DNA from: Synchiropus splendidus
Lineage: Eukaryota; Chordata; Actinopteri; Syngnathiformes; Callionymidae
Length of the DNA stretch: 64,000 bases
Reading direction: 5' to 3'
NCBI RefSeq assembly: GCF_027744825.2
Contig: NC_071347.1
Location: 14,798,501-14,862,500, forward strand
The notes below the pieces were generated by a model. The model was not told the DNA's origin. It made no database searches and saw only the letters and a list, made by a program, of their open reading frames with translations. The stretch's first letter is position 1; the number at the start of each line of letters is the position of its first letter. Positions 1-11,500 of the stretch are shown here, piece by piece. Position numbers and translations under genes: made by a program.

Positions 1-1690
1 GGACACATTTTATACGAACATGCACCCACAGTTGCAGGTTAGCCAGCGACCCACGCTTGTCCAAAGCACCTAGCATGCTAGCTAAACATGGATCCTGGAA
101 GTTTGTCAACTGTCTTTGCAGCAAACATATCACAGAGTTTAGTGACAGATTTAAAGGAAATCAGTCAAATAATACGTTTAAATGTGATCATCATCCATTC
201 GCCAGGAGCTGCAAGAATTAGATATTGTCCAATAGGATGTTATTCAGATTCGGTATCAGTGCTTATTGTTATCATCATTAAATCTTGATTGTGTACCCTG
301 AAAACACAACTCCTAAGGTTTCAAATTGACTGATAATATTTCTTAAATCCAAGGCACACGGGAAACAAAATACTAGCAAGTGCTTCATCTCATCCGCAAA
401 ATGATGTACTAGTTCGCTTACATCAACAGAAAAGGGAGGTTATATAAGTGTGTAAATGAGTGAAATGGTGCAGATGTCTGAAGTCCAGCAACAAACATTG
501 CACTGGTTTAATGACACAATATTGTATTTGAGAATACAGTACAGTATACAGCACAAAGCGCTCACCTCTGAGAGGAAGTCATTCCTCGCGGCGGACATGT
601 TTGTAGGACAAGCTCACTGCGGAATGGATTTCCTGACCGGAGGCGTGTCACTTCGCTCCACCTCTCACTCAGCTAGCAGAGCAGCTGACAGGAAGTAACT
701 TCAGCAGACAGTGTGGAAGCTCATGTTCTTGGATGGGAAGTCTCCTAAGGTTGGATCAGGAGTTTCAGTTCTGTGAAAGACATTGGTATTGGACCAGATA
801 CTGGGTCGGCTCAGCCCCATCCCTAATTCACCACGCAGAACAAGAGCACGGAGTCGGTACTTGCTCAGCTGTGGACAGTCAAAGTTATGAAAAATCTGGA
901 TTGATTTTCCTCTGCTTTCCCCGATATTGAGTCATTTAATCCCGGAATGGGTTATTTAAAATGTCCTTTCTACTGTGTGCAGTGCCACCTTCATTTTGAA
1001 CCGTAATGTTGCATTATTATTTTTAATAAATTAAGCAAATGCAGCATTAGATTCTCCTCCATATTCCAGGAGGATTGTGACTGAAATATCCTGAACCAAA
1101 TGGAATGGAATCAGGCCCTTGATGATCAGATGTATTTGGGAATCTGAATCGATACCCAGCTAGAGACACTAGTAAGCCAGCGAGCTGCTCTGTCTCCTCA
1201 CACTTAGCTTTGACACCGACAAAACAGCCTGATGATTTTAACTGTTTGACGTGGAACTGAAGCTCCAACTGATCCAGCCACTCCAAGTGCAAGTCTGTTA
1301 TTTTATTAAGTTGGAGCCCCTTATTTTGGGGCTCCAACTTCCACTGTGTCGATAGCTCCTGCGAGTGTTTATCGTTCAGGTTGATAATCTTCAAACACGT
1401 CACCATAGAAGTGAGCGCTGCGCCGGCGCTCTGCAACACGAGCTGCGTTCTATACTTGGACTTGAAAGTTTTCTTCAGGGACCTGAAAGTGAGCGATTGT
1501 AGAGTTTGCAACTCCCCTCACTGGCCTGGCAGGTCGCCTCAACAGTTGATGCCTGTTTCTAATACTGCGATGGTGGCGCGGAGTGAGGGGGGGGTGTAAA
1601 CTGGTACAGAACTCTTGACTTCTCAAATCCTTCCTCCCTGTGATTAATCCCCTCTGCTCCTGTGTTTAAAAAATGATTCATTACAGGCGA
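1..1690. other. Non-coding flank, nothing recognised except a hairpin
   Basis: No exon with matching splice signals and no known repeat is visible. The longest frame is a 154-codon minus-strand ORF (1511 down to 1047). It has no recognisable domain, only mixed third-position composition, and ends in sequence that reads like ordinary intergenic DNA. It lies downstream, on the minus strand, of the CpG-rich block at 1.69-2.17 kb, so a first-exon relationship is conceivable but unsupported. The perfect 13-bp stem at 1308-1340 falls inside this frame. Confidence 0.4.
1308..1340. repeat. Perfect 13-bp inverted repeat (stem-loop)
   Basis: Positions 1308-1320 (AAGTTGGAGCCCC) and 1328-1340 (GGGGCTCCAACTT) are exact reverse complements around a 7-base AT-rich loop. 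The core word GCTCCAACT also occurs on the + strand just upstream, near 1262-1270. No downstream T-run or coding context suggests a terminator. It may be a small foldback or chance; its function is unknown. Confidence 0.75.
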
Positions 1691-2170
1691 GGCCGCCTCG
1701 CTTTCCTCTGCACCAGCTCTCCTCAGGGGAGCCATTACCGTGCGCTCCGCTGAGCTCGGATTACCTGCCTCCGACCAAACCGCTGTTTGTTTTCACAGGT
1801 GCAGTACAGCGCGCTCAGAGCGCCCACCAGCCAGAGCCAGCCGCGCAGGAGAAAGTAACCCAGCAGACCCGGCGCCGGATGAAAGGCCGGCCTCTCTTTG
1901 AATTGGCTCCGACGCAGTCCACCTGACAAGAACGCTTCACTGCCACCAGAGCCGGCGACCCCTCACACCCCGTCACGGCGCCCCAGCTCTGCCCCCTGCC
2001 GCTGAGGGGCGCCCGGCCGCTCTCCGGCTTGTGTGTCTGCCGCCCCCCCGACAGGGGCTGTGAACTGCAGCAGCTAAGAGGGCAGCACATGGCGCTGTCA
2101 ATCACCAGCCTGGAGGTAAAGAAAAGAGAGCGCCGCCGAGCTCAGCCTTCATCTTTTGGAAATCATTTCG
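1690..2170. promoter_or_regulatory. CpG-rich block, possible CpG island or conserved element
   Basis: CpG dinucleotides are much denser here than on either side (for example around 1740-1760, 1860-1915 and 1970-2060). The block contains a CTCF-like word, CCGCTGAGGGGCGC, near 1998-2011. No TATA box, clear initiator or first exon with a donor site could be assigned. It could be a promoter island on either strand or a GC-rich enhancer. The call rests on composition alone. Confidence 0.3.
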
Positions 2171-4984
2171 CCGAGGAATGAAAAGCTGCAGGTTGGGCTT
2201 AGCGCAGCTCTCCGCCAGTTTGTTTTTAAATCTGAGATATTTGCCCGGAGGTGACGATAATCCAAGAGTTTATGGGAAACAAATCGCTGCAGTGCATTTG
2301 TGTGCGAGTGGTTCGACGTGGGTCGGCGCAGGTTTTAAATGCTCAGGTAGGTTACTGCACGCACAGCATATTTGTGAGGCTGCCCTTTGTAAAAAGTTGT
2401 GAAAAACAAGACTCTTCAAGCGCCACTCATCTCTACTTCTGTCTGATAGTATTTTTATATCAGTGTGTCATCATCAAGTGGAGACTTTATTACCAATAAA
2501 GATTTTCAGCTCAGTCTGCGCGAGGATGGATTACACCGCTTCTTTACTCTGTAAACACATCTGATTACACAACAGCGCCGCAGCAGCCGCCGACGCCGAG
2601 CTCACATCAAAGCTGCGAGCTTCCTAATGCAGCGCTTTGCTGCGTCCTCACAATGGTGGATGAGACCGAAACTGTGCACACACTCCGTGTCACTACCCTC
2701 CTCAACGTTCCTGTTAAAAACACTAATGATCGGAGGTAAAAACTTGGTTGTTTGCGACTCCATTTTCAGGTAAAGGCCTGAGTTTGGCGTCAGAAGTATT
2801 AGCTACTAACGGATCCTTCTTCGAAGTTGAACTGGAGTAACGTCGTGTTTGGATCAGGGACGGCCATCACACGCCCCCCCTCCTCTTCCTCCTCCTCACT
2901 GGTGAAAGAGCATCCATCTGTGCTTTGTGAGGAGTTTGATTGGCTCATGGGGACCTGGTGGAGCCGCAGGCTATCTCTTTTGACAGGCTGATAGAGACAT
3001 CACTGCTGTCTCCCAGGAGCCGCCACCAGGGGTCTGTTTCAAAGTGAGAAGGTGTGGAGGTGACCCTGAGATTCAGACGAGCCCAATCCCACACACTGGC
3101 TCAGACCCTCCTACATCCCTGGCTCCGTTGGGGCCCAGGGGGCCCGCTGGTTGGGTCTCTGCATGGAAGTGGGCTTGAGGTCACATGGTCGCTGTGATGC
3201 TTCTGGATATGAACTTTTAATTGATCCAAACAGAGAGGCTGACTGAAGTATGCCTACCTTAAGTTCTTCCTTTTGTTTTACTGCCAAGTGAGTTAACTCC
3301 ATTTTGCTGCCACGTTGCTGTGCTCCTCTCTGTGATGATATTTACCCATTGAATTGTCAGTTTTATCCTCCCTGGTCACCTCCCCCTTCCCACATGTCAG
3401 GACTGGGCTGAACCTGTCGATCACTGCATCCTCCAATGGGTCAGAAGGGTCGCCCAATGATGCCACTCAAGCCAAGTCCATTCCCTCTTCCTTGCTCAGC
3501 TGACAGGCAGCAGCTGTCGCTAAAGTCCTCTAGCGCCAACAGCTGGCTTGTCCTGTTCCTGCTGAGTTCCTCTGTATAGATAATAAAGTTTGGAGGAGGA
3601 AAGATGGACAAGTCGGCTCAGAGGGGGTTGGATCGTGGGGGCAGCAGCTGATGTAAAGAGACCCATTCTTCTACTAGGAGTCACAGTCTCTCCTGCATGT
3701 CATAGAAGCTACCTAATCCACCTCAGATAACGTCTCTGGGTGGGCTTCTGGCTCAGCTCTCTGTTGACCTCACGCTCCATCCTTCAGTGTCTCCACCTGG
3801 GGAAGGATTGCATCATCTGGACAGGACAATCTCAAGGATGAAGTTGGCACAATATGAGGTCCCTAATGTGATTTGAGTGTTGCGCTGCAGTCAGAAGCAA
3901 AGGGCCAGATGGCAGGTCAGACCCGCGGCTGCCCGACCTGAGGCCGTCAAACGTGTGCTCCCCTGTCAGCGAGCGACTCCCCGTGTCACTCACCGTCCCG
4001 GGATCAGGCGCGGCAGACAGGCTTGCAACAAGCGCGGATCCTGCTCGACATGCACCGATGAACACCTCCCGAGTCGCACGGCTGTCGTCCAGAGGTGCTG
4101 ATTATATTTCAGGAATTATTTATCGAGGCGTTTCCTCCCGGGATGCTCGCGATCCTCCACAGATGAAGCCGCCGCGCAATATGGTCCCTGAATGCAGCAG
4201 GATGTTGTACAAGCCTGCTAATGAACATTTGAGCCACACAGCAGTTAACATTGTCTGATCGGATTTTTTTCCTCCAGTAGTTGTTGTTGGGCGCGGGGTG
4301 GCAGTGATGTCTTCATCTGCCTGTCAAAAGAGGAAGTGCCTGCAGCTGTGGCAGATCCCCCCAGAGCCTGTCACACTCCTTGTTTCCATGGCAGTCCTTC
4401 AGGCAGCACCACAGGCAGGCTGTGTGCGAGGACCCATACAACCTGTTTTTTTCACCAGCCGCTCCTCTGATGTTCAGCCCCGGAGCGGGCGTCAGACTGC
4501 AACAGAGGGAGAGGCGAGCGCCGCAGCCCTTTTTCTCTGTGTGTCGCACTTTACAAGAGGATGCATAGCAGAACCCTCATTTGAATAAAGTGCTTTCCTC
4601 CAAACCGCCTTAATAGTTGTTACAAGTGCCACGCTGCTCAGGTGCTGCGACCTCTCCTCTGAGGGAAATGCAACACTCGCCGGGACAAAGTAACAAAGCA
4701 GTTGACTTACATGTGTTTGAGCCTTTATACAGGTGTTTTTCAGTGCACCTGAGAGGTGCTGTGGGGGCAGTGGCTGTGAGCCAAGTCCTAATGGCACAGG
4801 GTCAGAGGTGCGAAGGTCACTGGTGTCAGACTTTTTTTTTTTTTTTTAAATCAACTTGAGCTTCAGTTTTACCAGGGTAATTTTGCTTTGCTGCTTAAGA
4901 AGTTTGCTACATAAGGCGAGGGGTAGAGGACACCATGGCCAGGTCCCGCAGAGCCACATTTTAGTCGTCAGTGAACCTCTGTCT
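2170..4984. other. Unique non-coding stretch
   Basis: Only short frames of about 100 codons or fewer are present, all without recognisable domains. GC content rises around 3950-4590. There is a pyrimidine-rich run at about 2870-2900 and a poly-T tract at about 4831-4848. A near-CTCF word, CCACCAGGGGTC, lies near 3025-3036 with one mismatch to the core. Nothing else can be supported. Confidence 0.4.
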
Positions 4985-5055
4985 TCTTCATTTTTTGGAC
5001 TGTGGGAGGCAACTGGAGTGACCAGTGTCTACAAGCTGTGGGAGAACATATAAAC
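4985..5055 (+). mobile_element. Short non-LTR retrotransposon tail fragment
   Basis: The words GGACTGTGGGAGG, AACTGGAGTG and GGGAGAACAT occur in the order found in the 3' part of a very common fish non-LTR element tail. That tail reads approximately: deviation from the mean, '...gtgggaggaaaccggag... ggggagaacatgc'. Identification is from memory of that widespread repeat. The fragment is short and diverged, and the family cannot be named with certainty. Confidence 0.45.
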
Positions 5056-5910
5056 CTGATGGATAGTGGACCTGTGTCAGGGGTGGGGGCCACATTCTTT
5101 CCTGAAACTTAAGGGACCGTTAAGTCGAAACTTCTAACTAACTTCTACTTCTTTTTTTTTTCATGAAATATATTTTTATGTATATTACATATATTTTAAA
5201 TCTGTTTTTGATATACATTTAATTCTCCCCTCTACACTCAATATCAAGTTTCTGTCAATTTCAGAAAGCTAATGTTCTGAACGTCGTTGAAAGTGGTGTT
5301 TTGATAGTGTAATAAGTCTTATTCATGGGGAAAAAAAGGTCAATTGTGAAATAGCCAATTCAAGATCTGGACTGAAAAAAACAAGGAAGTCAAGATGGAA
5401 GGAAGAAATTTTGTTGGACTGCATTTTCAATGGACAATAATCCACTTAGCAGTACATTTCATCCCATTGATCTGTGATGTCATTTCCTGTAATGCCCACA
5501 GTTCACTACTAGAACTACCCAATTACAAATAACTTTGTCAGCATATAAACCTGGCTAGAGGTCGACTGTTGCTGTTCCTGAATGTAATTTTGATCTGGCT
5601 GTTGTGTGACGGTGAAAAAGCTGTTTCAGAACCGGAAAAGTTGGTTCGAGCTTGTGAGATCACCAGTGGGCGTATTCGACAGTCATCACAATGAATTCTT
5701 TCAGTAAAGCAGCAAACGTTTTCAGAATATCTCATTTACTTCCGCCTGAGTGATACTTTTTAGTACCTCCCACATTAGTCCGCTTAAACTTTGATCAACG
5801 CGGGCTGGTACGAGTCAACGCACCAAGGGTCGGAGGATCAAGAACATCACTGGTTCCAGAACCATGTTGGTGTGAAAGGCCTCAGTTGGAGAATGTCTTG
5901 GGTTAGTGCT
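5056..5910. other. AT-rich unique sequence
   Basis: A T-run and TAT-rich stretch lies at about 5150-5215. The rest has no exon signals or known repeat. The longest frame is 65 codons. No feature is supported. Confidence 0.4.
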
Positions 5911-6118
5911 GGGAATATGAGGGTTTGTGAAACATTATTTCCTGGTTGATGAAACAGTTTCCTAATTTTCAGAGTCCACTAGATGGCGCTCTTGGTTTAG
6001 AAATGACGTGAGGCTTCGTTGAATTAGTAGTTCAAGTCCAAACATTTTACAGCAGGCAGCGCCATCTGGTGGCCTCTGGAAATCAGGACACTGTTTCATG
6101 AAACCTCATCCACCCATC
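5911..6118 (-). mobile_element. hAT-like MITE, copy A, with two CTCF-like motifs
   Basis: This is one of four related elements of about 200 bp in the window; copy A is inverted relative to the other three. Its right end reads GATGGGTGGATGAGG on the minus strand, matching the terminal inverted repeats of the other copies. The internal order is shared: a GTTTCATGAAAC-type word, then TCCTAATTTTCAGAG, a CTCF-like core, a TTCAAGTCCAAACATTTTACAGCAG segment (in inverse order), a second CTCF-like core and the other terminus. The cores are CCACTAGATGGC at 5976-5987 (+) and CCACCAGATGGC on the minus strand at 6061-6072; both fit CCASYAGRKGGC completely. The element has no coding capacity, so it is non-autonomous. 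The hAT assignment is inferred from the TAGTGATG-type termini seen in copies C and D. Confidence 0.8.
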
Positions 6119-6399
6119 TGGGGTCAGTCATAGCTCGCCCAAATCTCTGTATCTTAACATGTATTCACATAAAGCCTGACCTTCTCATTCCAAACGGTTG
6201 TCACAAGTGTGGATCCCCCCCTTCAAACTCAAGCCTTTTAATTTAGTGTGTAGCAGCTCACGATTGGACGACTGCACTGCACCGGTTACGCAGTTTAGAG
6301 TGCAGATATAAATCATGCTAAACTAGCTAGATGTTGTCTCCAGGAGGAAGGGGGTGAGACGCGCTAACAGCGGGGAGGATAAAGGTTGCTAATAGCAGC
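6119..6399. other. Short unique spacer
   Basis: Only unique sequence is visible between MITE copy A and the regulatory-looking block that follows. No repeat or exon signal was found. Confidence 0.4.
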
Positions 6400-7720
6400 A
6401 GTTTTCACTGGCTGCGGATTTCTAATAATTCATTTTGAGGTGCGCGTTGGTGTTAAGACATGGCAAAAGCCATAATTCTTCATGGCGTCAGGAATAGGAG
6501 ATGGCCTTTAAGAGCTGAAATTAAATCATTGGCCTTTAAAAGCATCTCTCTGAGGGGCCCCGCTGCATTAATAAATTCAACTGATTCTGCTTTAATATTA
6601 TTCAGAGTGCATTAAAATGAAGACAACAGCTGGGATCGTGCCCACTCCCAGGAGGACTGCCGGGGCCAATGAGTGCCAGCGAGATGCAAAGCATGTGGAG
6701 GCGCGAGGCGGCGCGCGGGTGGAGCAGGGACGCCGGAGGTCTCGCTGTTACAGGTGCAGGCCTGACAGTCGCTGTTCCCGGATCAGAGGTTGCAGGGCGG
6801 ATACTGACGGACTCAAAAACAATGTCAGCGGGGATCAGACGCGGGGCCACCCGTCCGGCCTTCAGGTTAAAACCATGACAGCGCTGCTAAATGAGAGCGC
6901 CGCCGAGCTGCGGCTCACCAAGAAAAACACCTCGGCGGGAAAGAAATAGCAGAAAGTGTTAATCTTTGCGCCATACATCAGAGCGCTATACTTAGCTCGG
7001 GCACATCCTTTAGGAAGCAATACAAAGTCTAAGTGAAGTGCATATTTCATTCTAATTAACAGTGATACCAGGCGATGTGACTCGGCGCCTCCTGAGGAAA
7101 GAGCGCCACATATTTTGTTTGATGAATCTGCGAAAGCCACGGCGAGTCTCGCCACCAACCCCCGGGGAATCAGGTATCATTAGAGATATGAACAGATCTG
7201 CTTTTTGTCTGGGCGCGGAGAGAGGAAACACATCTCCTCTGTAGTGGCGGGCGGGTGAAAGTGTTCAATATTAATAGGCTTTCATCAAGGACACAATTAG
7301 GACACCTCTATCTGACACATTCTATAGGCTGCGGCGGAATATGGATATACGGTCCCGCGGAAGGAGCCACTGGCTGAATAACAAAGTGAAGTCCTGGGCA
7401 GCCCAACGCACAACATGACAATCAGGAAGCATTTTGATCCAAAGACGCCGGAGACTGGAAGTGTATTATTATTATTAGATTCATAATTCAGCGCCCGGGG
7501 CAAGTTGTATATTTATCTGAATTAGCATATATGCTGCAACGCAAACACTGGAATGGCAGCACATAGATCAGCAGCAGGGAGAGTCTTTCCTCCCTCTTCC
7601 ATACAGTGTTGGTGTGCGTTAGCGCTTCTGTTGGGCCAAACAAAGTGCTTTGATCAACGTGTTTAAATAAAGCAAATGACCCGCACACTGGCTCGTCGGA
7701 GGCATGGGACTTGTGCAGAG
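6400..7720. promoter_or_regulatory. Candidate conserved non-coding block
   Basis: The stretch mixes GC-rich words with intact AT-rich homeodomain-type sites, for example TAATTA at 7053-7058, several TTTAA and ATTAAA words at 6500-6620, and CATTAATAAATTC near 6566. It is free of recognisable repeats, unlike both flanks. This texture resembles conserved non-coding DNA near developmental genes, but conservation was not measured. The frames of 60 to 110 codons inside it show no domains. Confidence 0.25.
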
Positions 7721-7870
7721 ACTTTAAAGGTGACGGATGACTTCTGACTGGACAACTGCGTCACGTCTTTGCAACTTCAAATCTCTCTGCTGGGCTCCTT
7801 ACGGAGCTTTTCTGAGTCACACTATCTACTCAGTGCTTAAGCCTGTGTTGTTCTTACTCATGTTTTATAG

Positions 7871-8062
7871 TGATGGGTAGGTGAGGTTTCATGAAACACT
7901 GTCCTGATTCTCAGATGCCACCAGATGGCACTGTCTGCTGTAAAATGTTTGGACTTGAACAACTAATTCAATGATACCTCACATCACTTCTAAACCAAGA
8001 GCGCCATCTAGTGCTGTCTGAAAATTAGGACACGGGTTCATGATGCCTCATCTCCCCATCAT
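7871..8062 (+). mobile_element. hAT-like MITE, copy B, with CTCF-like motifs
   Basis: It begins TGATGGGTAGGTGAGG and ends CCTCATCTCCCCATCA, forming imperfect terminal inverted repeats that extend about 40 bp inward (TTTCATGAAACA versus the complement of GGTTCATGATGC). The left motif CCACCAGATGGC at 7918-7929 fits the CTCF core. The right motif (minus strand, 8003-8014) is GCACTAGATGGC, with one mismatch at its first base. The middle is nearly identical to copy C, including CTGCTGTAAAATGTTTGG. No clear target-site duplication was found and nothing is coded. Confidence 0.82.
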
Positions 8063-8315
8063 TTTATCATCATTTTATATCTCTGTACTATACGCCCCTC
8101 CAATTCCTCCTATTTTTCCACTGCTTCATTTCATCCATCAAAGCCAGGTGTGTCAAACCACATCAAGCCTGTGCCGAACAGATACATGGCCCACAGTACT
8201 TTAAACTTCCAGCCTCACTCCTGTGACGGAAGCTGTGGTAACAGTAATAGCAGCCAAGTGAAGAGTTTTATACTGTACATTTTGCTTTGGACCCCACTGT
8301 GGATGAGCTTCTAGA
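8063..8315. other. Unique spacer, possible decayed hAT-type fragment
   Basis: Around 8149-8200 the words GTGTGTCAAACCACA and CATGGCCCACAGTA faintly resemble the ends of hAT-type repeats that start with a 'gtgtcaaactcaaggcccg' word. The match is too weak to call an element. No exon signals were seen. Confidence 0.3.
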
Positions 8316-8489
8316 CTGGTAGTTTTCAACTGGTGGGTCGTCTGCTTTTGTAGCATCACGCTCTCTTGTGTTATGTGTGAAGCTTAAACTGCATGTATAC
8401 TGTACACAGATTTATATCTTGATTTGGGTCATGGCCGGTCATTCATTGGGGGATCAGGGTTTCACAGTCTGACCATTTGAGAACCACTG
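8316..8489 (+). mobile_element. hAT-type MITE with CAGTGGTTCTCAA-like ends
   Basis: The right end reads, on the minus strand, CCAGTGGTTCTCAAATGGTC. The left end reads CTGGTAGTTTTCAACTGGTGG. These are the imperfect terminal repeats typical of small Charlie-like hAT elements. The flanks contain AGCTTCTA (left) and AGCTACTT (right), a possible decayed 8-bp target duplication. The element is about 175 bp with no coding capacity. Confidence 0.55.
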
Positions 8490-8599
8490 GAAGCTACTTC
8501 AACTCTACTGCAGCCTGTTTAGAACACATCCAGTTTCAGTTCCACACTGGATTGTTTAGTCTTCCATGAATTCTTGGCCTTTTTTCACATCCATCCAGC

Positions 8600-9310
8600 T
8601 CTTAGTGATGATCTGTTGTGCATTTCCATCAACAATCTTCTTTCTTCTTCTTTTCCTTTCGGCTTCTTCCATCAGGGGTCAACACTGCACATCATCTTCC
8701 TCCATCTCACTCTGTCCTCTGCTTCCTCTTCTCTCAAACCTACTTCATACTTCACCACCTCCATCAATCTCCTCTTTGGCCTTCCTCTCCACCTTCTGCC
8801 TGGCAGTTCCAACCTCAACATCTTCATCTACCAATGTACTGGCTCTCTCTCCTCTGTACAGGTCCAAACCATCTCCATCTAGCCTCTCTGACTTTGTCTG
8901 TCTTATGTGTTGTCCCTCTGATCTACTGCTTCCTAACCCTATCCATCCTGCTCACTCCCAGAGAGAAGCTCAGCATCTTCATTTCTGCTACCTCCAGCTC
9001 TGCCTCCTGTCTTCTCCTCAGTGCCACTGTTTCCACACCATACAACATTGCTGGCCTCACCTCCCTTTTGGACACTTTCCCTTTCATCCTTGCCGACACC
9101 CTTTTGTCACACATCACACCAGACACTTTTCTCCAGTGATTCCATCCTGCCTGCATTCGCTTCTTCACCTCTTCCTCACACTCTCCATCACCCTGGACAG
9201 TTGAGCCTCAGTACCGTCTTTATCTCTACATCCTGTAACTTCACCTGTCCACTCGGCTCCCTCTCATTCAGACACACGTATTCTGTCTTACTGCGGCTGC
9301 ATATCCATCA
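8600..9310 (-). mobile_element. 5'-truncated RTE-like LINE, reverse-transcriptase C-terminal part
   Basis: Read on the minus strand with frameshifts, the sequence gives stretches typical of the C-terminal end of fish RTE-clade LINE polyproteins. A KTEYVCLNERE-type segment lies near 9290-9240. WNHWRKVSGVMCDKRVSAR, RPAMLYGVETVAL and EVAEMKMLSF lie at 9150-8960. A lysine/glutamate-rich tail including a KKPKGKEEE-type stretch lies at about 8690-8630. At least one frameshift and several stops break it, so it is dead. The 5' end including the polymerase catalytic core is missing, as expected from truncated target-primed insertion. The long + strand frames here (up to 212 codons) are antisense artefacts. 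The subfamily name is uncertain. Confidence 0.85.
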
Positions 9311-9509
9311 ACACTATATTTACCAATTGACTCCCAGCTTATTGATATAAATCTGTTTTGCTCAGTGATCTCTCCTCCACACCTATTGATGCTCTCCATT
9401 CTCATCTCTCTCTCTCCTTTAATGAAATATACATCCACTTATTTACCGTGTTAATTACAGCCTCCAACAGCTGACAGAGAAAAAAAAAAACAGGATGTTC
9501 TCCATCAAT

Positions 9510-9860
9510 CATCAATCAGTCGGGGCTCCAGGGTCGATTAGTGGCTCCGGTGTAGAAAATGGCGTTTAATCCACCGGAGGTTCTTCCGACGCAGGAGCGC
9601 CGCGATGCGTGCGTCACCTCCGAGCGCCGCCACGTCTTGACTCCGGAGCGCGGCGTAGCACGCGAGCATGGCTAGGCCCATTAACCAGAGCCGCTCATTA
9701 TCGGCTCCTACAAGGTCTCGGCGCTGTCGGGCCACGCCGGCGCTCGCTTCTGATTAAAACCATAAATGCATGCAGGGGGAAAAAAAAGGGATCAATTACA
9801 GTAAAGGCAGAAGAGATAACAGCCGTGCGGCCGAGTAATTAGCCAGGGTGTTTCATCAAA
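9510..9860. promoter_or_regulatory. GC-rich candidate conserved non-coding element
   Basis: A CpG-rich stretch (9590-9750) is followed by AT-rich factor-type sites, including ATCAATTACA near 9791 and TAATTAG at 9836-9842. No repeat is recognised and no frame has a domain. The regulatory reading is inferred from composition and motif clustering only. Confidence 0.25.
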
Positions 9861-10289
9861 ACTGCTCACTCTGTGATGAAGGTTGAAAGAGTCCAGCGGC
9901 AGAAACACCACAACTGTGTTTGTTTTATTTATCCTGCAGCAGCTTCACCCACCGGGGCCCAATTAGCCCGCGACTGATGACTGGGAAAACATCCCTTTGG
10001 TCCGGTCTGACTGGAAATGAAAGCTCGACAAGCTTCGCTCCGTCTGTTGACCTGCAGGCTACAACCTGTTAAGAGACTAGTTGGGATGACCGCACGAGGG
10101 TTCAGCATCAGACTCATCTGGCGGGAAAGGTTTCTTTCAACTGCCAACGTGTCAGTAAGGCTCTGAATGAGATGTGAGAAATATATGTATATTTTCCATT
10201 TCAGAGTGATGCTTCCCTCTAGCATGTCCAGCAGTTCACTGGATTGAACCTCCTCCCACTCATTCACCTCCAGTTTCCAGTGAAGATGG
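9861..10289. other. Unique non-coding stretch
   Basis: The only notable frame is 112 codons on the minus strand, without a recognisable domain or splice signals. Nothing else is supported. Confidence 0.4.
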
Positions 10290-10640
10290 CTGTATTTTCA
10301 AAGAAGGGCCGGCCATTGAGCTATCAATCCACTGAGGCTGGGTCATTCACCCAGCGCTATAGGCAGAGGGGCCCAGACTTTTTGGTCCTCCTGCTCTCCA
10401 GGCAAACTCTGCCTGGTCAAAAGAAAAAGTTCACACTCCCTCGCAGCTTCGATTCGACGGGTGAGTCCAACCACAGGCCAAAGAATCTTGGTCTGTGGCA
10501 GCCAATCCAAGTGGCAAAGTCCCTCCAGCGTGTCTTCAGTCTCTCTTGTGGCCCTCATTCTGAGGGACATGGCTTAAAGACCTTACCATGGGAGAGTAAT
10601 GGAGGCATGTGGACAAGCCACCATTTGAAGGGTGGAACAT
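10290..10640 (-). mobile_element. Strongly decayed non-LTR retrotransposon fragment
   Basis: On the minus strand, words such as GACACGCTGGAGGGACTTTG and, further on, GTCTGGGCCCCTCTG follow the order of the 3' coding end of a LINE common in teleosts. In intact copies that region encodes a W-R-D-Y-V motif and ends with a leucine-rich 'ASLLRLLPPRP' tail. Numerous substitutions and indels destroy the frame. The match is from memory of that repeat, and the family is not named. Confidence 0.5.
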
Positions 10641-11500
10641 CTTGACCTGTCGTCATGACACAGTCCAAAAACCCTCTGGTGGGACTTGCTTGCCATTTGT
10701 GCCCACTACTTCCTGTGGAAGTGTATGAGTAAAGGAGGCATCTCTTAAAGAGGTGTCCAATCCAGAGGACACCTTTTCACCAAGGTTGCTTGTTTCAGCT
10801 GAGGCTTAAACTGTGTGTCTCAATTGGAACAAGAACCTGAACCACCCCATCGCATTTGGCTTGGACGCCCTTGTACGGAGTTTCATGTAGCAGAGACATC
10901 CATCTCTAGAAGATTCTTGAGGAGGGAGAAGTCTTTTGCTTTATGTTCGATGACTCGGTTTTGGATGAGCAATGGGAGGAATGAATGATGGTCTGTAAAC
11001 CCTTTTGTTTGGGAGAACTAGTGTGTCTGAAATGCCAGGAGATATTCTGGAAACATGACTTTCAAGTGACTTCATGAGACCCGCCATAGAAGTGAGGAAC
11101 ATCACTTCCCACAGAATTCCTTGGAAAATTGGCAGTACATTCGACCTGGTCAACAATGGGTCCACAAAATCAACAAAGACTGGACTACTGGACTACCCTG
11201 GATTTCGGAAAAGGCGCTCCTTCTGAATGACTTTCCTTTCGGGTTTGTCCTATGATGTGCCTAAACAGCCGGATGTTATCTTCAGACCGGTCGACAGCAG
11301 CTCCCCTGTTCTGGATCTGATCAAGGCTGAAGTGGCTGGACTGGTGAAGAAGGAAACAAATCCTCGTGACACCACTCGTCCGTATCAGAGACGGCACCGT
11401 GAGGATACCGCACTTCCTTCAGAGGCATTAAACACGCGCCTCAATTCCTCTCCACTAAATGGACTGTAATTCCCTCTAATGTATGTAGCATCATTCCCGG
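10641..11500. other. Unrecognised, possibly decayed repeat
   Basis: The sequence follows directly on the LINE fragment and could be further decayed element, but no diagnostic word was found. Frames of 70 to 80 codons occur on both strands without domains. Confidence 0.3.

Noticed and set aside
3990..4065. Donor-like GTGAGT on the minus strand within GC-rich sequence
   Set aside because: No convincing acceptor or conserved-looking reading frame; the overlapping frames reflect GC content.
8566..9204. 212-codon + strand frame, the longest in the window
   Set aside because: It is the antisense of a decayed RTE-like LINE; the minus-strand reading gives the recognisable reverse-transcriptase C-terminal words.
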